Source: Climacium dendroides (lineage: Eukaryota > Streptophyta > Bryopsida > Hypnales > Climaciaceae). From it: DNA of 64,000 nt. Shown in pieces: positions 62,869-64,000 of the stretch (within the stretch, counting starts at the first letter, position 1; the number at the start of each line of letters is the position of its first letter). A model generated the notes under the pieces. It did not search any database, was not told the DNA's origin, and was given only the letters and a program-made list of their open reading frames with translations. Position numbers and translations under genes: made by a program. The DNA is taken from NCBI GenBank assembly GCA_950106755.1, contig OX467083.1:17169029-17233028 (forward strand), in the 5' to 3' direction.

Positions 62869-64000
62869 ATGGCGACTCTGTTCAAGTCCTGGCGCTCGTG
62901 CCCATCTCCACTCTTCTCCTCTCTCCCACCCCAAGCTCCTCTGTCTTGTGTAGCTTCCGGTGTAGCTGCTCGTCATTGTGCTGCTGCTGCTTCGCCTCCC
63001 TCCCGTTCTGGATTCAACAGCCAGAGCTGGATCGCCCACAACAAGCGTATGGACAACCTTATTTGCGAGGGCGGAATTTCCAAGGCGAGGCGGTCCAGTC
63101 TCTGTGTGGCCGCGGCTGCGGTCCAGACGGCGGCGGTCACTGCATTCACTTGCGAGACTGGGGAAGCTCGACCTCTGGGGGCCTCGCCAGCTGAGAATGG
63201 GATCAACTTTGCTCTCTTCTCGCAACATGCGACATCGGTGTCCTTGTGTATGTAAGTGCCGGAAGTCATAAACCTTCAAACTCGTGAATTGTTTGATGCT
63301 AGTTTGTGTCGGCAGGTCATCGTGCCAGTCACAATATCGGCGGACTAGTTTTTTGTAACTGGAGTTTGTGGTGGAATGTCTCAATGCTACTTGATTGTTA
63401 GAATCTTCATCGTCCTGGTGCAGCTCTTTTGGTTAATGGAGAAGTTTTTGAGTGCACTCTAGAAAGAGTGCAAAAGCTGAGTCTGTGTGCATAGTCAATT
63501 GCAGGATTACGTATCTCAAGTTTCTGTGTACATTTTTCCCTCAACTGTTATGCGTTAGGCTTTGCAACGTTTTGTGTTCAAAGTTTTTGGTTTTGATCAC
63601 TGCATTGTAATTTAGAGTCTATTGTTTTGACGAGGTTTATAAGCTCCCTGTATCTTATGGCAGACTCATGATACCGAATTTGCTTTTACAGATATTTAGA
63701 CCCTTCGAACACGGAAGTGCCGACGCAGGTGATTGAGCTGGACGCTCAAAAGCACCGAACAGGCAACATATGGCACGTGCTAGTAGAGGGGCTACCTCAG
63801 AGTGGGGTGTTGTATGGCTACCGCGTGGATGGGCCGAAGGGATGGGAGAAGGGGCACCGTTTTGACAGTGAGCACGTCTTGCTGGACCCGTATGCCAAAT
63901 TGGTTGAGGGTCGGCGCGTTTTTGGAGATTCCAGGCAGAAGTGGGCTCCTTTTCTGGGCACCTACGACTTCTCTGTCAATGATTTCAACTGGGGAGAGGA
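62869..64000 (+). CDS. ISA3: Isoamylase 3 (starch-debranching enzyme), 5' part
   Basis: Exon 1 is 62869-63251 and exon 2 starts at 63692 and runs off the window; the GTAAGT donor and TTTTACAG acceptor keep the frame. Residues 1 to about 75 are Ser/Ala/Arg rich and lack acidic residues, a chloroplast transit peptide. Then comes the N-terminal CBM48/isoamylase-N domain: ENGINFALFSQHATSVSLC, then IWHVLVEGLPQSGVLYGYRV DGPKGWEKGHRFDS, LLDPYAKLVEGRRVFGD and FLGTYDFSVNDFNWGE. The wording matches plant ISA3 better than ISA1 or ISA2, and bacterial GlgX is the next nearest relative. ISA3 hydrolyses alpha-1,6 branches of partly degraded starch in plastids. The catalytic GH13 barrel lies beyond the window, so activity cannot be judged. 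It is divergently arranged with UGGT. Confidence 0.92.

Overview
The window is nuclear DNA of a land plant. The evidence is a plastid-type isoamylase, a MYB-CC transcription factor of the PHR class, a BOBBER-like NudC protein, and a many-exon UGGT with short AT-rich introns. The short introns and a fungal-type secreted ferritin-like gene make me guess a moss or another early-diverging land plant. The species cannot be settled from the sequence alone.

Layout. 0.6-1.9 kb (+): secreted Rds1-type ferritin-like protein with one GC-AG intron. 3.9-5.2 kb (-): HSP20/alpha-crystallin-domain protein. 6.6-24.2 kb: AT-rich DNA with no supported gene, built from old repeats, including a clear Tourist/Harbinger-type MITE at 12.17-12.31 kb. 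24.3-26.5 kb (-): NudC/BOBBER-like gene, five exons. 28.8-31.9 kb (-): MYB-CC gene, at least eight coding exons, first exon unresolved. 33.0-45.4 kb: a dense block of dead transposons. It holds a mariner/Stowaway-type element, an ~85-bp minisatellite, a second copy of an ~0.75-kb repeat, a pogo/Tigger-like transposase remnant, a Helitron helicase remnant with a candidate 3' end, and a ~390-bp element with 20-bp inverted ends. 45.8-61.2 kb (-): UDP-glucose:glycoprotein glucosyltransferase, apparently intact. 62.9 kb to the window end (+): 5' part of isoamylase 3, head-to-head with UGGT across 1.67 kb.

The genes are housekeeping or regulatory and do not form a pathway. UGGT acts in ER glycoprotein quality control, NudC and HSP20 are chaperone-class proteins, MYB-CC factors typically act in phosphate signalling, and ISA3 debranches starch. 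I found no CRISPR array, prokaryotic system, tRNA, rRNA or clearly new multi-gene system. The most unusual coding item is the fungal-type ferritin-like gene. Most other findings concern transposon structure.

Exon limits were worked out by hand from reading frame, splice-site consensus and family alignment. Those for NudC, MYB-CC, ISA3, HSP20 and the ferritin-like gene close in frame. UGGT exons are approximate unless stated.
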